The notes beneath the pieces are model-generated. The model did no database searches. It was given only the letters and a program-made list of their open reading frames with translations, and had not been told where the DNA came from. Below are positions 38,171 through 48,600 of a stretch of 64,000 nt of DNA, one piece after another (position 1 is the stretch's first letter; every line of letters begins with the position of its first letter). This stretch comes from an uncultured Flavobacteriales bacterium (GTDB taxonomy: Bacteria > Bacteroidota > Bacteroidia > Flavobacteriales_G > Salibacteraceae). A program made the position numbers and the translations under genes. Location of the stretch: NCBI GenBank assembly GCA_937899835.1, contig CALCCE010000094.1:41090-105089 (forward strand), given 5' to 3'.

Positions 38171-38878
38171 ATGAAATTACCGATCACCATAGGTCTGTGT
38201 TTGTTACTCCAAACAGCCTGGCCCCAAACCACCGAACCTTCTAAGGAAGTAAAAAACAGTGCTACCTATTTGATTAAAGCAGGTACGAGCTTACCTATGG
38301 GCAGTTTTGGCACTTCTGATACCGCATTCAATGGTTTTGCCGAACCAGGCTTTCATTGGGCGCAAGAGCTTTTAATCACCCTAAATGATCAGGTGAGCAT
38401 TACTATCCATCCTGCTTTTAGCTACAACCAGTTTTCAGAAAGCACTTACCGTTATTCCACCCTTTCCAATCTTGAAATGGAGCCGACCTCCGCAAATGAT
38501 TTGAACATCCGCCGGTGGCAATTGATGGTAGGCCCTGCTTATACCTTTGATGCCAAAAACATGCGTTTTACCGGACATTTGAGGGGTGGCGTGGTCATTA
38601 CCCGATGGCCAGAAACAGAGGCAGTCAATGTCGAATCCCGCTCAACCATCGCACGAAACAGCCCCTCAAGTTTTGGGGTGATGCCAGGATTTACGGCCCA
38701 ATTAAGAATTTCAGGAGACGTTTGGTTAGTGGCCAGTGCGGATTACCTGATGGCCAGGAGCACCTATTCGGAACGCGAACAGTTGAGAATGGATTCTGGC
38801 TCGATGAGTAGAGAACAAGAGATTAACCGGGGAGTCAACAGTCTTCAAATCTCTTGGGGGTTGGCGTTTGGGCTGTAA
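38171..38878 (+). CDS. Outer-membrane beta-barrel protein (second of tandem pair)
   Basis: 235 residues, signal peptide (cut near AWPQ). The same landmarks as its neighbour are visible: YLIKAGTSLPMGSFG at the start of the barrel, FHWAQELLITL, QLMVGPAYTFD, GVMPGFTAQLRIS, and a final NSLQISWGLAFGL. It starts 29 nt after the first copy and is presumably cotranscribed. Sequence identity between the two is low, so the duplication is old and the functions may have diverged. Confidence 0.75.
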   Translation: MKLPITIGLCLLLQTAWPQTTEPSKEVKNSATYLIKAGTSLPMGSFGTSDTAFNGFAEPGFHWAQELLITLNDQVSITIHPAFSYNQFSESTYRYSTLSNLEMEPTSANDLNIRRWQLMVGPAYTFDAKNMRFTGHLRGGVVITRWPETEAVNVESRSTIARNSPSSFGVMPGFTAQLRISGDVWLVASADYLMARSTYSEREQLRMDSGSMSREQEINRGVNSLQISWGLAFGL

Positions 38879-39039
38879 TTGAGCAGCAATTCATCCCAAT
38901 GTGGGTCAATTTTTCCCAAAAAGGGAAACATTCCATATCGCCCTAATTGACAAACTGCTGATAAACAGCAAATTACAGGAAACGAATAAAAAGGGCACAG
39001 ATTTGGCACACTGATACGCGAACTGTAGAGTAGCCTTTT

Positions 39040-39089
39040 AAAACCGGAAGAGAAAAAGTTTTGCTTTGGACCTTTCGGTTTTATTTTTT
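39040..39089 (+). terminator. Terminator for the tandem barrel genes
   Basis: AAAACCG (39040-39046) pairs with CGGTTTT (39076-39082), extended by AA/TT after a bulge, and is followed on the plus strand by ATTTTTTG. It overlaps the 3' end of pafA on the other strand. Confidence 0.55.
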
Positions 39090-40730
39090 GTCCGTTAGCT
39101 CAATCAGCGGAATACCCGTTGCCCCATGAGGTGCAGCCATCTGTAGCAAAGAACTCAACGTAGGGGCAATTTGGGTCACATCTACCGGCCGTGCAGTTTT
39201 TCCCGATTCAATACCCGCTCCATAAAATATAATAGGCACATGGGTGTCATAGGCATAAGGCGATCCATGCGAAGTGCCTACCGGACCGTATTGCATCCAA
39301 CCGGGTAGTAGCACCACCGCCATGTCTCCCGACCTCAGTGGATGATAACCACGCTGCACCCGTTGTATAATCGGATTGAGAAAATGGCCCGAAAACATCT
39401 CCTCATCTGTGAGTACGTATCCCACTCCGGGAAAATCCATCAAAATACGCTCTATAAAGTCTTGTACCACTTTTTTCGTTAAGCCGAGTTGTTGGATTTT
39501 TTCGTGGTCCAGAAAAACCTGCTCGTTACCAAAAGCTTTGAATATTCCCTCGTCTCCCCATTTTTCTTCCAAAGCACTGCGCAAGGTGGTTTTCAAACTG
39601 TCGGCCTTGAAATATCCTGCAGGAATAGATAAGTCCCGGAGGTAAGCCGGTACCATCGCCCCGCCATGATCTGCGGTGAGGGTAAGCACATAATTGTGTG
39701 GGCCGATCTCACGATCCAAGAACACCAACAGCTCTGCTATGGATTGATCGAGGCGCGCATAAGTATCCTCCGTCTCTAAGGCCTGAGTGCCATAACGGTG
39801 GCCAATTTTATCGGTCGCCGAAAAGCTGATGGCCAACAAATCGGGAATGTCGTCTTGCCCTAAACCTTCGCTCAAAACAGCCGCCTTAGCCATGTCCACA
39901 ACAATCTGATTTCCAAAAGGAGTATACCCGATCATGCCGTAGCCGTTGGTGGGCAACAAAGCCGGAAGATCGTAGGGAAACGTAGGACGATCTTTGCCTG
40001 AAGGTTTGCCCTCATAGGGACTGTCGTCCACGTCAGAACTGAGGTAGCGTTCAATCGGATCGCGCAATTCCCAGGGACCGCTGAGGTAGTGATCTACCAG
40101 ACCACTGTCATTAAACGCTTGTACCCAAGCCGGCAATTCTTCCTTATACCATGTACTGGTTACAAAATCTCCTGTGCTACCATCAAGCCAATATGCACCA
40201 TTTCCGGTATGGCCAGCAGAAAGAATCGCGCTGCGGTCTTTGATAGAAATGCCAATAGTTTTAGACTCCAATTTCCAATGGAGCCGCATGGCATCCCCCA
40301 AAGTAGGCACCAACAACTGAAAGGGAGACATTTTTCCTGCAGGTGTATTGGAACCTACACTTTCTGCTGTAGAATCGGACACACAATATACTACTTCACC
40401 CGCCCGCTTATCGTACCAATGGTTGCCAATGATACCGTGTACTTCGGGGGTTGCCCCGGTAGCTACCGAAGCATGCCCTGGTGCGGTGTAAGTAGGCATA
40501 TAAGGATAATGCGCGTTGCGAAACTGGTAACCGCGTTCCATCAAACGACGAAAACCGCCTACCTCGAAATGTGGGTAATACCGGTCGAGGTAATCGGCCC
40601 GCATTTGATCCACCACAATACTCACCACCAATCGAGGACGCTTGGTAGTGTTGTTCGGTGGATTGGAGCATCCCACCATCAAACCAACAGTAATCGCGAG
40701 GAGGAGAAACAAAAAGGCAAACTTTTTCAT
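39081..40730 (-). CDS. pafA: PafA-type alkaline phosphatase, lipoprotein
   Basis: 549 residues from the ATG at 40730, which opens a lipoprotein signal (LMVGC). The nucleophile is Thr82 in YTAPGHAS, with metal ligands in VVDQMRAD, DKIGHR, ADHGG and TSHGSPYAYD. Lys164 and Arg166 in KDR match the phosphate-contacting lysine and arginine that mark PafA monoesterases and separate them from diesterases. PafA is known as a phosphate-insensitive phosphatase that releases Pi and organic alcohols from many phosphomonoesters. It should sit in the periplasm on a lipid anchor. Its start overlaps the crcB stop by 4 nt and it ends the hpt-adk-obg-pap2-crcB-pafA operon. Confidence 0.9.
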   Translation of the reverse strand: MKKFAFLFLLLAITVGLMVGCSNPPNNTTKRPRLVVSIVVDQMRADYLDRYYPHFEVGGFRRLMERGYQFRNAHYPYMPTYTAPGHASVATGATPEVHGIIGNHWYDKRAGEVVYCVSDSTAESVGSNTPAGKMSPFQLLVPTLGDAMRLHWKLESKTIGISIKDRSAILSAGHTGNGAYWLDGSTGDFVTSTWYKEELPAWVQAFNDSGLVDHYLSGPWELRDPIERYLSSDVDDSPYEGKPSGKDRPTFPYDLPALLPTNGYGMIGYTPFGNQIVVDMAKAAVLSEGLGQDDIPDLLAISFSATDKIGHRYGTQALETEDTYARLDQSIAELLVFLDREIGPHNYVLTLTADHGGAMVPAYLRDLSIPAGYFKADSLKTTLRSALEEKWGDEGIFKAFGNEQVFLDHEKIQQLGLTKKVVQDFIERILMDFPGVGYVLTDEEMFSGHFLNPIIQRVQRGYHPLRSGDMAVVLLPGWMQYGPVGTSHGSPYAYDTHVPIIFYGAGIESGKTARPVDVTQIAPTLSSLLQMAAPHGATGIPLIELTDKK

Positions 40731-41092
40731 GATGATTTTCGCAACAACAAGTAGAGCAAAAGCAGACACAGCAACAAACTAACGGTAATGTTGAGGAGAG
40801 CCAACAGGGAATGGCCCGATCGAAAGAGCCCCAAAGTTTCGTTGCTAAACGTGGAAAAGGTGCTGAAACCTCCACAAAAGCCAACGAGTAGCAAGGGTTG
40901 TACCCAGGCATAACCCGCTAATTTGTGGTAACCCGCCCAAAGGCCGATTCCCAAAATGAGACAGCTTAGAAAATTAGCTAAAAGTGTACCCAGCGGAAAA
41001 GTCCCTTGAAAAAACTGCAACGTGAGCACCGACACGCCATAGCGGGCAAGGCTGCCCAAACCGCCTCCAATGAATATGGCCAACCAGGTCAA
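40727..41092 (-). CDS. crcB: Fluoride channel CrcB/FluC
   Basis: 121 residues, four transmembrane helices. Family signatures are visible: GGGLGSLARYGVS near the N-terminus, LLANFLSCLILG with the conserved asparagine, and GFCGGFSTFSTFSNE holding the phenylalanine box. These proteins work as dual-topology dimers that export fluoride. The start is TTG at 41092, 10 nt after the PAP2 gene; the stop overlaps pafA. No fluoride riboswitch was seen, as expected for a gene inside an operon. Confidence 0.94.
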   Translation of the reverse strand: MTWLAIFIGGGLGSLARYGVSVLTLQFFQGTFPLGTLLANFLSCLILGIGLWAGYHKLAGYAWVQPLLLVGFCGGFSTFSTFSNETLGLFRSGHSLLALLNITVSLLLCLLLLYLLLRKSS

Positions 41093-41102
41093 TAGAAAAG
41101 AC

Positions 41103-41675
41103 TTATGCCGGTTTGTGGATTAATCTTGATTGCAAGACAAGATACAACTTTGCAAAAAGGAATCCTAGTCCGAGACCAACCAACGATCCTACCACAATAT
41201 CGGCCGGGTAGTGCACCCCAACATACACCCGACTATAAGCTACAGTAGCCGCCCAAATCCATAGGCCCCACTGCCATTTTCGATTTTGGAGTAAAATACC
41301 GAGACAAGTAGCCACCGCAAAGGAGTTGGAAGAATGGCCGGAGAAAAAACTATACCAACCTCCACAGTATCCGGTGGCCAGATGCACCAAAGAACCGATC
41401 TCTAAGTTTTTGCAAGGCCGATACCGGCCGAAGTAGCTCTTAGAAAAGTTGGTGAGTTGGTCGGTAGTCAATACCATGAGCGCAATAACTGCTAAACTCA
41501 ATAACAACCCCTTGACACCGTATTTGCGGTAGAGAAGGTAAGCTAAAAAAATGTAGAGCGGAATCCAGCTAAACTTGTGGGTAATGAAAGCAAAAACCGG
41601 ATCGAGGAAATCGACATGCAGGCCGTTCAGGGTTAGAAAAAGTTCCTGATCAAAGGCTTCCAGTTTTTCAAACAT
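41103..41675 (-). CDS. PAP2-family membrane phosphatase
   Basis: 190 residues, about five transmembrane helices. The three phosphatase motifs are present: KSYFGRYRPC, FSGHSSNS and SRVYVGVHYPADI. Such enzymes dephosphorylate lipid phosphates, usually undecaprenyl diphosphate, phosphatidate derivatives or lipid A, on the periplasmic face. The gene lies 9 nt after obg and 10 nt before crcB. Choice between undecaprenyl-PP and lipid A as substrate is not possible from sequence. Confidence 0.92.
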   Translation of the reverse strand: MFEKLEAFDQELFLTLNGLHVDFLDPVFAFITHKFSWIPLYIFLAYLLYRKYGVKGLLLSLAVIALMVLTTDQLTNFSKSYFGRYRPCKNLEIGSLVHLATGYCGGWYSFFSGHSSNSFAVATCLGILLQNRKWQWGLWIWAATVAYSRVYVGVHYPADIVVGSLVGLGLGFLFAKLYLVLQSRLIHKPA

Positions 41676-41684
41676 GCACTAAAA

Positions 41685-42698
41685 TTACTTTTCCCGATCA
41701 ATATGGGTCCACAACAAATCTTTCAATTCCTGCAATCCTTGCTGGGCAACGGAAGAAATGAACAAATGGGGTACGTCCGGTAAATCCAGTCGAATTTCGT
41801 CTTTCAATTCGTCGTCCAACATATCGGATTTAGAGATGGCCAACACCCGATTTTTGTCCAACAACTCCGGATTGTAAGCTTCTAACTCTCGCAGTAGGAT
41901 GCGGTACTCCTCATGAATATCGTTGCTATCGGCCGGAACGAGAAACAACAAGGCTGCGTTGCGTTCAATGTGGCGTAGAAAACGCAAACCCAAACCTTTG
42001 CCTTCACTAGCCCCTTCAATAATGCCTGGAATATCCGCCATCACAAACGAACGGTGCTCCCGGTGCGCCACCATGCCCAAATTAGGCGTCAAGGTGGTGA
42101 AAGCATAATTGGCAATTTCAGGCTTAGCTGCTGTAATTACCGAGAGCAATGTCGATTTTCCCGCATTGGGAAAACCAACCAATCCAACATCGGCCAATAC
42201 TTTTAGCTCCAGCACTTTCCACTTCTCCTGGCCCGGTTCACCGGGTTGAGCATACCTTGGAGTTTGATTGGTAGCTGATTTGAAATGGTCGTTACCCCAT
42301 CCACCACGGCCTCCGGGTACCCACACCTTGCGCTCTCCATGTTCCGTGATCTCTACATCCATCTCGCCTGTTTCGTCGTCGTAGGCCACCGTACCCAAAG
42401 GCACTTGCACCACCACGTCTTCGCCATCGGCACCCGTGCTGCGTTGTTTTCCACCCGGTTTGCCGTGACCAGCAATCACGTGTTTGCGGTAACGTAGGTG
42501 GAGCAAGGTCCACATTTGCGAATTGCCTTCGAGAATCACGTGGCCACCTCGGCCACCATCGCCACCATCGGGTCCACCTTTGGCCACCATGGCTTCCCGG
42601 CGAAGGTGGGTGGAACCTGCACCGCCTTTGCCGCTACGGCAGCAAATGCGCACGTAGTCCACAAAGTTGGAAGAAGCGACCTTACGGTTGCGTGACAT
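41685..42698 (-). CDS. obgE: Obg/CgtA GTPase
   Basis: 337 residues. The glycine-rich Obg fold ([20 protein letters not shown] and [18 protein letters not shown]) precedes the GTPase domain with G1 [10 protein letters not shown]3 DIPGI and G4 SKSD. There is no C-terminal OCT domain, as is usual in Bacteroidota. It is needed for large ribosomal subunit assembly and stress response. It lies between adk (21 nt) and the PAP2 gene (9 nt). Confidence 0.96.
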   Translation of the reverse strand: MSRNRKVASSNFVDYVRICCRSGKGGAGSTHLRREAMVAKGGPDGGDGGRGGHVILEGNSQMWTLLHLRYRKHVIAGHGKPGGKQRSTGADGEDVVVQVPLGTVAYDDETGEMDVEITEHGERKVWVPGGRGGWGNDHFKSATNQTPRYAQPGEPGQEKWKVLELKVLADVGLVGFPNAGKSTLLSVITAAKPEIANYAFTTLTPNLGMVAHREHRSFVMADIPGIIEGASEGKGLGLRFLRHIERNAALLFLVPADSNDIHEEYRILLRELEAYNPELLDKNRVLAISKSDMLDDELKDEIRLDLPDVPHLFISSVAQQGLQELKDLLWTHIDREK

Positions 42699-42719
42699 GG
42701 TTGGTGTATTGGAAATGAA

Positions 42720-43286
42720 TTAATTGATGGCTGCCCGCAAGCGACCGAATACTTCGTCAAGGGTACCAATGCCTTCAATGGCATGCAGCTTATCCTGACT
42801 GCCGTAAAAATCTTTGAGAGGAGCAGTTTCCTTGTTGTAAACAGCAATACGGTTCCGAATAATGCTCTCGTCCTGGTCGTCGGCACGGCCAGAGTCTTTC
42901 CCGCGATTGAGCAGTCGTTTCACCAACTCCTCTTCCTCTACTTCTAAAGAAAGCATACTCGTGATTCCGGTACCTTTTTCCTCTAAAATGCGATCCAAAG
43001 CTTCGGCCTGTGCGGCAGTTCTGGGAAAACCATCGAAAATAAAGCCCTTGGCATCGGCGTTTTGGTCCAATTTGTTCACCACCATACCAATGGTGACTTC
43101 ATCGGGCACCAGTTCACCTTTGTCGATCAAGGCTTTGGCTTTGAGGCCCAGTTCGGTTCCAGCTTTAATTTCCCCACGGAAAATATCACCCGTAGAGAGG
43201 TGTACCAGTTCGTAGGCTTCGATCAGTTTTTCAGATTGAGTTCCTTTTCCTGCCCCGGGGGGGCCAAACAATACGATATTGAGCAT
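42720..43286 (-). CDS. adk: Adenylate kinase, short-LID type
   Basis: 188 residues from the ATG at 43286 (MLNIVLFGPPGAGKG); a start 24 nt further upstream would only add an atypical tail. P-loop GPPGAGKGTQ, NMP-binding STGDIFRGE and FIFDGFPRT are present; the LID is short (RGKDSGRADDQ) and lacks the zinc cysteines of the long form. It interconverts AMP, ADP and ATP. hpt lies 29 nt upstream, so purine salvage and adenylate balance share a transcript. Confidence 0.95.
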   Translation of the reverse strand: MLNIVLFGPPGAGKGTQSEKLIEAYELVHLSTGDIFRGEIKAGTELGLKAKALIDKGELVPDEVTIGMVVNKLDQNADAKGFIFDGFPRTAAQAEALDRILEEKGTGITSMLSLEVEEEELVKRLLNRGKDSGRADDQDESIIRNRIAVYNKETAPLKDFYGSQDKLHAIEGIGTLDEVFGRLRAAIN

Positions 43287-43315
43287 AGTCAACTTGGTTG
43301 AAAAGTTCACCCTGG

Positions 43316-43843
43316 TCAGGCCAGGGAATAAATATCCTTGAGGTTACGTCCCAAACCGTCGTAATCCAGTCCAAAACCCACTACAAAATCGTTGGGGATT
43401 TCAATCCCAACATAGTCTACCGGAAAGCTCTTTTGGTAGGCTTCTGGTTTAAAAAGCAGAGTAGCCACTTTGATGTCGGCTACTCCCTCCCGGGTGAGGA
43501 TTTCGAAAATGGTTGCGAGGGTGGAACCGGAGTCAACGATATCTTCAATGACGATCACCGATCTACCTTTGAGGTCTTGCTGCACGCCAATCATTTCTTT
43601 GACGGTACCGGTGGACTCCGTGCCTTCGTAAGAAGCCACTTTGACGAAAGACACCTCACAGGTGAGGGTAATGTTTTTCATCAAATCGCTGGTAAACATG
43701 AACGCTCCGTTAAGCACGGAAAGGAACAGGGGCGTCTGTCCTTCAAAATCCCGATTAATTCGTTCGGCCACCGCAGCAATCTTTTCCTGAATAGTATCGT
43801 GTGGGATGGAAGGCTCGAAGTTTTTGCCGTGAAGGGAGATCAT
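43316..43843 (-). CDS. hpt: Hypoxanthine phosphoribosyltransferase
   Basis: 175 residues from the ATG at 43843; the alternative TTG at 43867 lies within the -7 element and is rejected. The PRPP loop is VIVIEDIVDSGSTL, with the hood residues LNGAFMF and the late VGFGLDYDG. It converts hypoxanthine or guanine plus PRPP to IMP or GMP. It heads the six-gene operon and is divergent from purK over 97 bp, placing purine salvage and de novo synthesis back to back. Confidence 0.95.
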   Translation of the reverse strand: MISLHGKNFEPSIPHDTIQEKIAAVAERINRDFEGQTPLFLSVLNGAFMFTSDLMKNITLTCEVSFVKVASYEGTESTGTVKEMIGVQQDLKGRSVIVIEDIVDSGSTLATIFEILTREGVADIKVATLLFKPEAYQKSFPVDYVGIEIPNDFVVGFGLDYDGLGRNLKDIYSLA

Positions 43844-43864
43844 TGCTCGCGAAAAATTTGACGG

Positions 43865-43872
43865 CAAAGTTA
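43865..43872 (-). promoter_or_regulatory. -7 element of the hpt operon
   Basis: TAACTTTG on the minus strand, an exact TAnnTTTG, 21 bp before the ATG at 43843. Confidence 0.6.
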
Positions 43873-43927
43873 ACGAAATCTAAAGAATGCATTATGAGAG
43901 AATCGGAAGCACGAACGGCCAGATTCC

Positions 43928-43935
43928 TATCTTTG
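43928..43935 (+). promoter_or_regulatory. -7 element of purKE
   Basis: TATCTTTG, an exact TAnnTTTG, ends 5 bp before the ATG at 43941 and argues for that start over the in-frame ATG at 43887. Confidence 0.65.
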
Positions 43936-43940
43936 CCGCC

Positions 43941-45095
43941 ATGTCAAAACAGTTCTTCCACAAAGATTTTAAGCTTGGAATTTTAGGGGGTGGCCAGCTG
44001 GGCAGAATGCTCATCCAGGAAGCCGTGAATTTCAACGTTTTTTCGCGGGTCCTCGATCCGGCAGCCAATGCGCCCTGTCAGTTTTTAGCTTCTGAATTTG
44101 AGGTGGGTTCACTTCAGGATTACGATACGGTAATGGCTTTTGGCCGAAAGGCCGATGTGGTGACCATTGAAATTGAACACGTGAACGTAGACGCACTCGA
44201 ACAACTGGAAAGCGAAGGCATAGCCGTGTACCCGCAACCCAGGGTGCTGCGCATGGTGCAAGACAAAGGCCTGCAAAAAAACTTTTACCGCGACTCGGGT
44301 TTGCCTACCGCTCCCTATCACCTGGTGGAGAACTTGGAAGAAGCCAAGGCTTTGTTATCACAAGGCCCCTTTATGCAGAAAATGCGCACCGGTGGCTACG
44401 ACGGCCGTGGGGTAACGCCTTTTCGCTCCGAGGCAGATTTCGACAAGGCTTTCGATGCGCCTTCGGTATTGGAAGCTTTTGTAGACCTGGAAAAAGAAAT
44501 TTCGGTAATTGTAGCTCGCAATGTACACGGTGAAGTAAAAACCTTTCCGGTAGTTGAACTGGAATTTAACCCCGAGGCCAACCTGGTGGAATTCCTGTTT
44601 GCTCCGGCCACCGTTTCTGAGGCGATCGAAAGCGAGGCCAACGCACTGGCCGTTCAATTGGTAGAAGAGCTGGAATTTGTGGGCCTGCTGGCGGTAGAAA
44701 TGTTTGTGACCCAAACAGGTGAAGTCCTCATCAACGAAATTGCACCACGACCACACAACAGTGGGCACCACAGCATCGAAGCCAACTACACCTCACAATA
44801 CGAACAACACCTGCGCGCGATTTTGGGAATGCCCCTGGGCGCTACCGACACCTTGTGCCCGGCAGTGATGGTCAACCTTTTGGGCCATGGCGACTACACC
44901 GGAGACGCGACCTATACCGGGTTGGAAGCGGCTTTGCAGATGCCAGGTGTAAAACTGCATTTGTACGGCAAAAAGACCACTAAACCTTTTCGAAAGATGG
45001 GCCACGCCACCATCCTGGCGTCCGATTTAGCAACAGCTAAGACCCGAGCACATGAGGTAAAAAACACCTTACAAGTAATTAGCAGCGCACCATAA
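43941..45095 (+). CDS. purK: N5-carboxyaminoimidazole ribonucleotide synthase
   Basis: 384 residues, ATP-grasp fold. Visible are the N-terminal [17 protein letters not shown], the ATP-binding [15 protein letters not shown], and the metal-binding end [19 protein letters not shown]. It makes N5-CAIR from AIR, ATP and bicarbonate in de novo purine synthesis. The start at 43941 follows the promoter element by 5 bp and gives the family N-terminus. purE follows after 38 nt. Confidence 0.96.
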   Translation: MSKQFFHKDFKLGILGGGQLGRMLIQEAVNFNVFSRVLDPAANAPCQFLASEFEVGSLQDYDTVMAFGRKADVVTIEIEHVNVDALEQLESEGIAVYPQPRVLRMVQDKGLQKNFYRDSGLPTAPYHLVENLEEAKALLSQGPFMQKMRTGGYDGRGVTPFRSEADFDKAFDAPSVLEAFVDLEKEISVIVARNVHGEVKTFPVVELEFNPEANLVEFLFAPATVSEAIESEANALAVQLVEELEFVGLLAVEMFVTQTGEVLINEIAPRPHNSGHHSIEANYTSQYEQHLRAILGMPLGATDTLCPAVMVNLLGHGDYTGDATYTGLEAALQMPGVKLHLYGKKTTKPFRKMGHATILASDLATAKTRAHEVKNTLQVISSAP

Positions 45096-45133
45096 GTCCA
45101 CATCCTGTAAATTTAGCCTTCAAATTTTACTAC

Positions 45134-45622
45134 ATGCAAGCACAAGTTGGCATCATCATGGGCAGCAAATCGGATTTACCGGTGATGCAAGCTGCCGCAG
45201 ACATTCTCACCGAATTGAATGTATCTTTTGAAATGGACATTGTTTCGGCTCACCGAACTCCTGAAAAAATGGTGGATTATGCCACCACAGCGGTGAACCG
45301 GGGCTTAAAGGTCATCATCGCAGGAGCGGGCGGAGCGGCTCACCTTCCGGGCATGACTGCCTCCATGACTCCGCTACCAGTGATTGGTGTTCCTGTGAAA
45401 TCCAGCAATTCGATTGATGGGTGGGATTCGGTACTTTCCATTTTGCAGATGCCTGGCGGAGTGCCAGTAGCTACCGTTGCCTTGGATGGCGCAAAGAACG
45501 CCGGTATTTTAGCGGCTCAAATTGTTGGCAGTGGCGATGCTGAAGTACTCCAACGCGTAGCCGATTACAAAGAAGGACTGAAAGCCAAGGTGCACCAAAT
45601 GGCCCAGGAAATTAAAAGCTAG
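45134..45622 (+). CDS. purE: N5-carboxyaminoimidazole ribonucleotide mutase
   Basis: 162 residues, class I PurE. Substrate-binding segments [22 protein letters not shown] and [13 protein letters not shown] are present. It converts N5-CAIR to CAIR, directly using the PurK product. It ends 3 bp before the stop of the convergent T9SS cargo gene, with no room for a terminator between them. Confidence 0.96.
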   Translation: MQAQVGIIMGSKSDLPVMQAAADILTELNVSFEMDIVSAHRTPEKMVDYATTAVNRGLKVIIAGAGGAAHLPGMTASMTPLPVIGVPVKSSNSIDGWDSVLSILQMPGGVPVATVALDGAKNAGILAAQIVGSGDAEVLQRVADYKEGLKAKVHQMAQEIKS

Positions 45623-45625
45623 CAC

Positions 45626-48600
45626 TTAGCGGAGAAGGGTCACCGATCCACGATCTTCCAATTGTTGAAAGGTGCCGTTGCCATTGGCCAACTCGTAGCG
45701 CACTAACCATAGGTATACGCCTACGGGAGATGCTTTGCCCTGATGGGTGCCCTCCCAGCGCTGGTCGAGAGAAGTGGAACGAAAAATCAATTCTCCCCAT
45801 CGGTTGAAGATGAGCAATTCATAAGCGCTTACTCCGATGGCCTCGGCTCCGAAATCGTCGTTGAGTAAATCGCCGTTGGGCGTGAAGCTGTTGGGAAGAA
45901 ACAACCCGGGCGGACAATCAAAATCGAATGCCATGGAAGCGGTAGCGGAACATCCGATACCCGAAGAAACCGTTACACTGTAGATTCCAGGCGTAGTAGC
46001 GACAATTTCTGCTCCCTGTTCACCCGTCGACCATAAGTAGTTGAAACTACCCACTTGCGCGTTGATCGGATAACCGTCCTGAAAATCAAGCTGGCAAACC
46101 GTGGTATCTATTAAATTGGGTGGTGGTGGTGCCGGAAGCAAAGTGACCAACAAAGAGTCTTCCAACTGGCAGTTTTCGTACGTCACCGACACCGAAACCC
46201 ATCCAGAGTTGGAAACAGTGGTACTGCTGGCATCGTCTCCGGTAGACCACAGGCCCGTGCCCAAACTGTCGGGCAGTTCCAATACCACCGCATCGTTGCT
46301 ACAAGCCGAAGTGTCCTCGCCCAAATCAAACCGCACCCGCCTCACCGTGGCCGAATCGAAATTGATACACCCGTTGGGTGAGGTAACTGTCACACTAAAA
46401 GTACCTTGATCAAACACATTTCTTAAGGAACCCGTAAATCCGTCGTTCCAGAGGTATTGTGCTCCACTTTGTTGCACATTCCAGGATAATACTTCGTTTT
46501 GGCAAAGTAAAGTATCGTTGCCCAAATCGGGTTGTGGTATTGGCAACTCCTGAATGTTAAATGAATCGGTGTAAACGCATTGATTGTTATCCGTTACCGA
46601 AGCACCAATAACGCCTGCATTGCTGTTGACTATAATGCTGTTGCCTGTAGTGCCATCCGTCCAAAGCGGAACCCAAACAGGATTGGGAAAGGTGTAGGTA
46701 AAACTATCGCCTGCACACAACGCCGTATCGTTGGTTAAACTAAAAACGGGCAGCGGGTGTACCGTGAGTTGCAGCGTATCCGCAAACGAACATCCTATTG
46801 AATCAGAAACTGCCAACGAATAAGTGGAAGTAGCACCTACTTGAATAGCAGGAATGGACTGACCGGTAGACCATTGGTAAACCGACATGTTGCCCGGACC
46901 TGAAAGTTGCAAGGAATCGCCCACACAAAAAGCAGTGTCGCTTCCCAGACTAAAATCTGGTAGGTTTTGCAAGGATACCTCAATGGTATCGCTACTGAGG
47001 CACTGATTACTATCGGTGACTGCCACCCAAACACTCGACCCACCAGGCACCAACAAAGTGTCATTCGTAGAACCGGTAGACCATAAATAACTGACCGAAG
47101 CATTGGTGGTTCCATTCAGCACAATGGAATCGAGCGAACACACCAAAGTGTCTACACCAAGGTCCACCGTGTCGATGGTGTAGTAGGTAAGTTGAATGGA
47201 ATCGGAAAAACTGCATTGACTGCTATCGGTCAACTGTGCCCAATAGAAACCTGTGGCACCTACAGCAATGGAATCGGTGGTTTGACCACCAGACCATAAA
47301 AAGCTCCCGCCAGGCAAAGAAGGTACACCTAAAGTGAAACTGTCTTGACTGCAAAGCCCGGTATCTACCCCCAACGAAAAGAAAGGACGGCTGTCGTCCA
47401 CCACAATGGTATCCGTTAAGATGGTGGGGTAGCACGAGATTTCATCTATGGTAGCGGTAAACCAAAAGGTCCCGGCAGTATCGATGCTCAAAACCTGTCC
47501 GGTGTCACCGGTAGACCACACATAATTGTTGGCCCCAGCCCCGGGATCGAGGACCATCGTATCGCCAGGGCAAATCGAGGTATCGGGGCCCAAGGTAAGT
47601 TCAAGTGGATTGTTGGTGAGCATCGTGCCACCAATCCAATTGATGGAAGAACCAGCATTGGTCGTGCCCAATTCGTGGTAATATCCCATGATTCCCCCAG
47701 GAGCTTGAACGCTAACGCCACCTGGCGCTAAAGGAATTTGCGCCAGAGAATAGAGCGGATTTCCTGCAATGGGGTTAAAATTAGCGGCTTGATTGATGCC
47801 ATTGACCACCACACTACCGACCTGTGCCGTTGGCGAAAGCAACACCAACCCGTGGGCAGGATTGAAAACGAGTGGAAAAGAGGATTGGTAATAAAAATCA
47901 GTGATCCATTCACCAATTGGCAGTATTTCAGTGAACTCTGGATCACCCGTAGTATTGCTACAAAAATAACCTTTGCTTACCATCAAAACATCAATGGGAG
48001 CGGTAGAGGTAATGTAAGTGGCTGCCGTTAAGGTCGTATCGTAATATTGGCCGGCCTGCAGTGTGGCCACCACTACTCCATCAAAGCTCACCGTGGTGTT
48101 GTTTTGGGCAGCAAACACCCGATGGAATTCGCCCAAGGTACCGGGTGAAGGCAAAGTCATAAACTCGGTCCCCCAGTAAGTGGTACCGTGCATTTGTTCG
48201 TAAGAAACGTCAGAAAATGCCTGACAACCCATATAGCTGGCGGGTACTGAGAGGAAAGCGCCAAAAGGCTTGGGAGGATTGTTAAGCGAGCGAAAGGTAG
48301 TCCCCGTAATGTCTTGCAAGCCAACGGTAAACGAAAAGATGGATTCGATGTGGTACGCCTCTCCCTGGTTGAGGGTCACAACAATGGGAGTTCCTGGTTG
48401 GGTATTTTGAGCTGTAATCATGTTGGGCACGATTTCTATTACCGTGCTGTCACAAGCTGCCACCACAATTCCACGAGGCCTTACATTGTTGGGCAAGGCA
48501 ACCGTAGTATCTACAAAAGAGTTGACGATATAGGACGTATCAAACTGCTGGATGGGGTAGTGTAAGGCAGAGCCAGCGGCACCAATGAAATCAAACCTTA

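Noticed and set aside
40727..41110. Fluoride riboswitch before crcB
   Set aside because: crcB lies inside an operon with only 10 nt before it; there is no room for an aptamer.
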